Below are positions 63,708 to 64,000 of a DNA stretch of 64,000 bases, one piece after another (within the stretch, counting starts at the first letter, position 1; the number at the start of each line of letters is the position of its first letter). Source of the DNA: Paraburkholderia unamae (GTDB taxonomy: Bacteria > Pseudomonadota > Gammaproteobacteria > Burkholderiales > Burkholderiaceae); contig NZ_QLSU01000007.1 of NCBI RefSeq assembly GCF_003268775.1, forward strand, positions 124,001 to 188,000, in the 5' to 3' direction. A program made the position numbers and the translations under genes. The notes under the pieces were generated by a model. That model was not told where the DNA came from. It was given only the letters and a program-made list of their open reading frames with translations, and searched no databases.

Positions 63708-64000
63708 TCAGCCGCGCCCGCGCGTGCCCTTGCCGCCCCGACCGCCCGCCCGGCCCCGTGCGCCGGCGCGATGGGGGCTCGCCATCGCGCGCATGTCCAT
63801 GCGCTCCACGGTGAAGGAAAAGCGCCGCACGAGCCGCTCGCCTTGGGCGAGCACAGTCATGCCGTTGGCGTCGGCGCCGCCGTGCAGGTTCACGGCGTTG
63901 ATCGGATGGTCGACCGGCTCGAAGCAGAAGAAGTCCGCGCCGGGCGGCGTGTAGAGCACGTAATAGTCGGTGTTGGCGCAGATCGACAGCGAAAGCCGGC
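63708..64000 (-). CDS. Aldose 1-epimerase family protein (C-terminal part, cut by window edge)
   Basis: The C-terminal 97 codons of a minus-strand gene whose start lies beyond 64000. The pattern LSICANTDYYVLYTPPGADFFCFEPVDHPINAVN matches the end of the galactose mutarotase fold (shown in two parts: the active-site glutamate is in FFCFEPVDHP). It ends in a Gly/Arg-rich tail (AGARGRAGGRGGKGTRGRG). Substrate not assignable from this part. Confidence 0.8.
   Translation of the reverse strand, partial: RLSLSICANTDYYVLYTPPGADFFCFEPVDHPINAVNLHGGADANGMTVLAQGERLVRRFSFTVERMDMRAMASPHRAGARGRAGGRGGKGTRGRG

Overview
This is a high-GC chromosomal window (roughly 62-65% G+C by eye) from a member of the Burkholderiaceae, most likely Paraburkholderia, Burkholderia or a close relative. 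The evidence is beta-proteobacterial gene content and neighbour order (fur diverging from bamE, then dapB; edd-eda-gntT-gntK under HexR; leuS-lptE-holA-proA), an A-type RNase P RNA, strong codon bias, and two Burkholderia-style trimeric autotransporter adhesins (TAAs) with an extended signal peptide.

Layout. 0-2.8 kb: RNase P RNA (cut by the window edge), a DUF3025 protein and pyrC. 2.8-9.8 kb: a class II glutamine amidotransferase, then a glutamate module (gltI-J-K-L ABC importer, glutamate dehydrogenase, LysR regulator). 9.9-13.4 kb: a TPR/glycosyltransferase-like protein and purB. 13.4-19.4 kb: gluconate/Entner-Doudoroff genes (gntK, gntT, eda, edd) with divergent hexR and two HexR-type palindromes. 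19.5-23.1 kb: TAA locus 1. 24.2-35.1 kb: a small secreted DUF4440-like protein, then housekeeping genes (hemJ, proA, holA, lptE, leuS, exbD, exbB, dapB, bamE, fur). 35.1-39.1 kb: ureide genes allA and alc with a DctA-type transporter and a FadR-type regulator. 39.1-44.9 kb: gap, tkt, speE, a VOC protein and rsmE. 45.0-49.0 kb: a barstar-like inhibitor and a secreted RNase Sa-like ribonuclease, with a full-length group II intron in the leader. 49.1-54.3 kb: maeB, thiL, pgpA, pncC and a cupin. 54.4-61.3 kb: a family 2 glycosyltransferase, an OmpA-family lipoprotein and TAA locus 2. 62.1-64 kb: a second DUF4440-like protein, pyrF and the end of an aldose 1-epimerase-like gene.

Main result. TAA locus 1 is split over both strands. 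The signal peptide half (23052-21508) and the membrane anchor (20126-19534) are on the minus strand. The middle 1381 bp (20127-21507) encode passenger sequence on the plus strand. Flipping this segment at a 4-bp inverted TTCG/CGAA joins both junctions in frame and gives one 1172-residue adhesin. The window therefore shows what looks like an inverted, non-displaying state: either a phase-variable inversion, a fixed rearrangement, or an assembly orientation error. TAA locus 2 is broken differently: a block of about 1 kb in its 12-unit repeat array is in another reading frame, bounded by two compensating shifts at GC-rich repeat motifs. Each TAA locus has a DUF4440-like secreted protein gene at its 5' side and an AT-rich leader, which suggests two related adhesin modules.

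Limits: all calls come from reading the sequence and translations; no database search or folding program was run.
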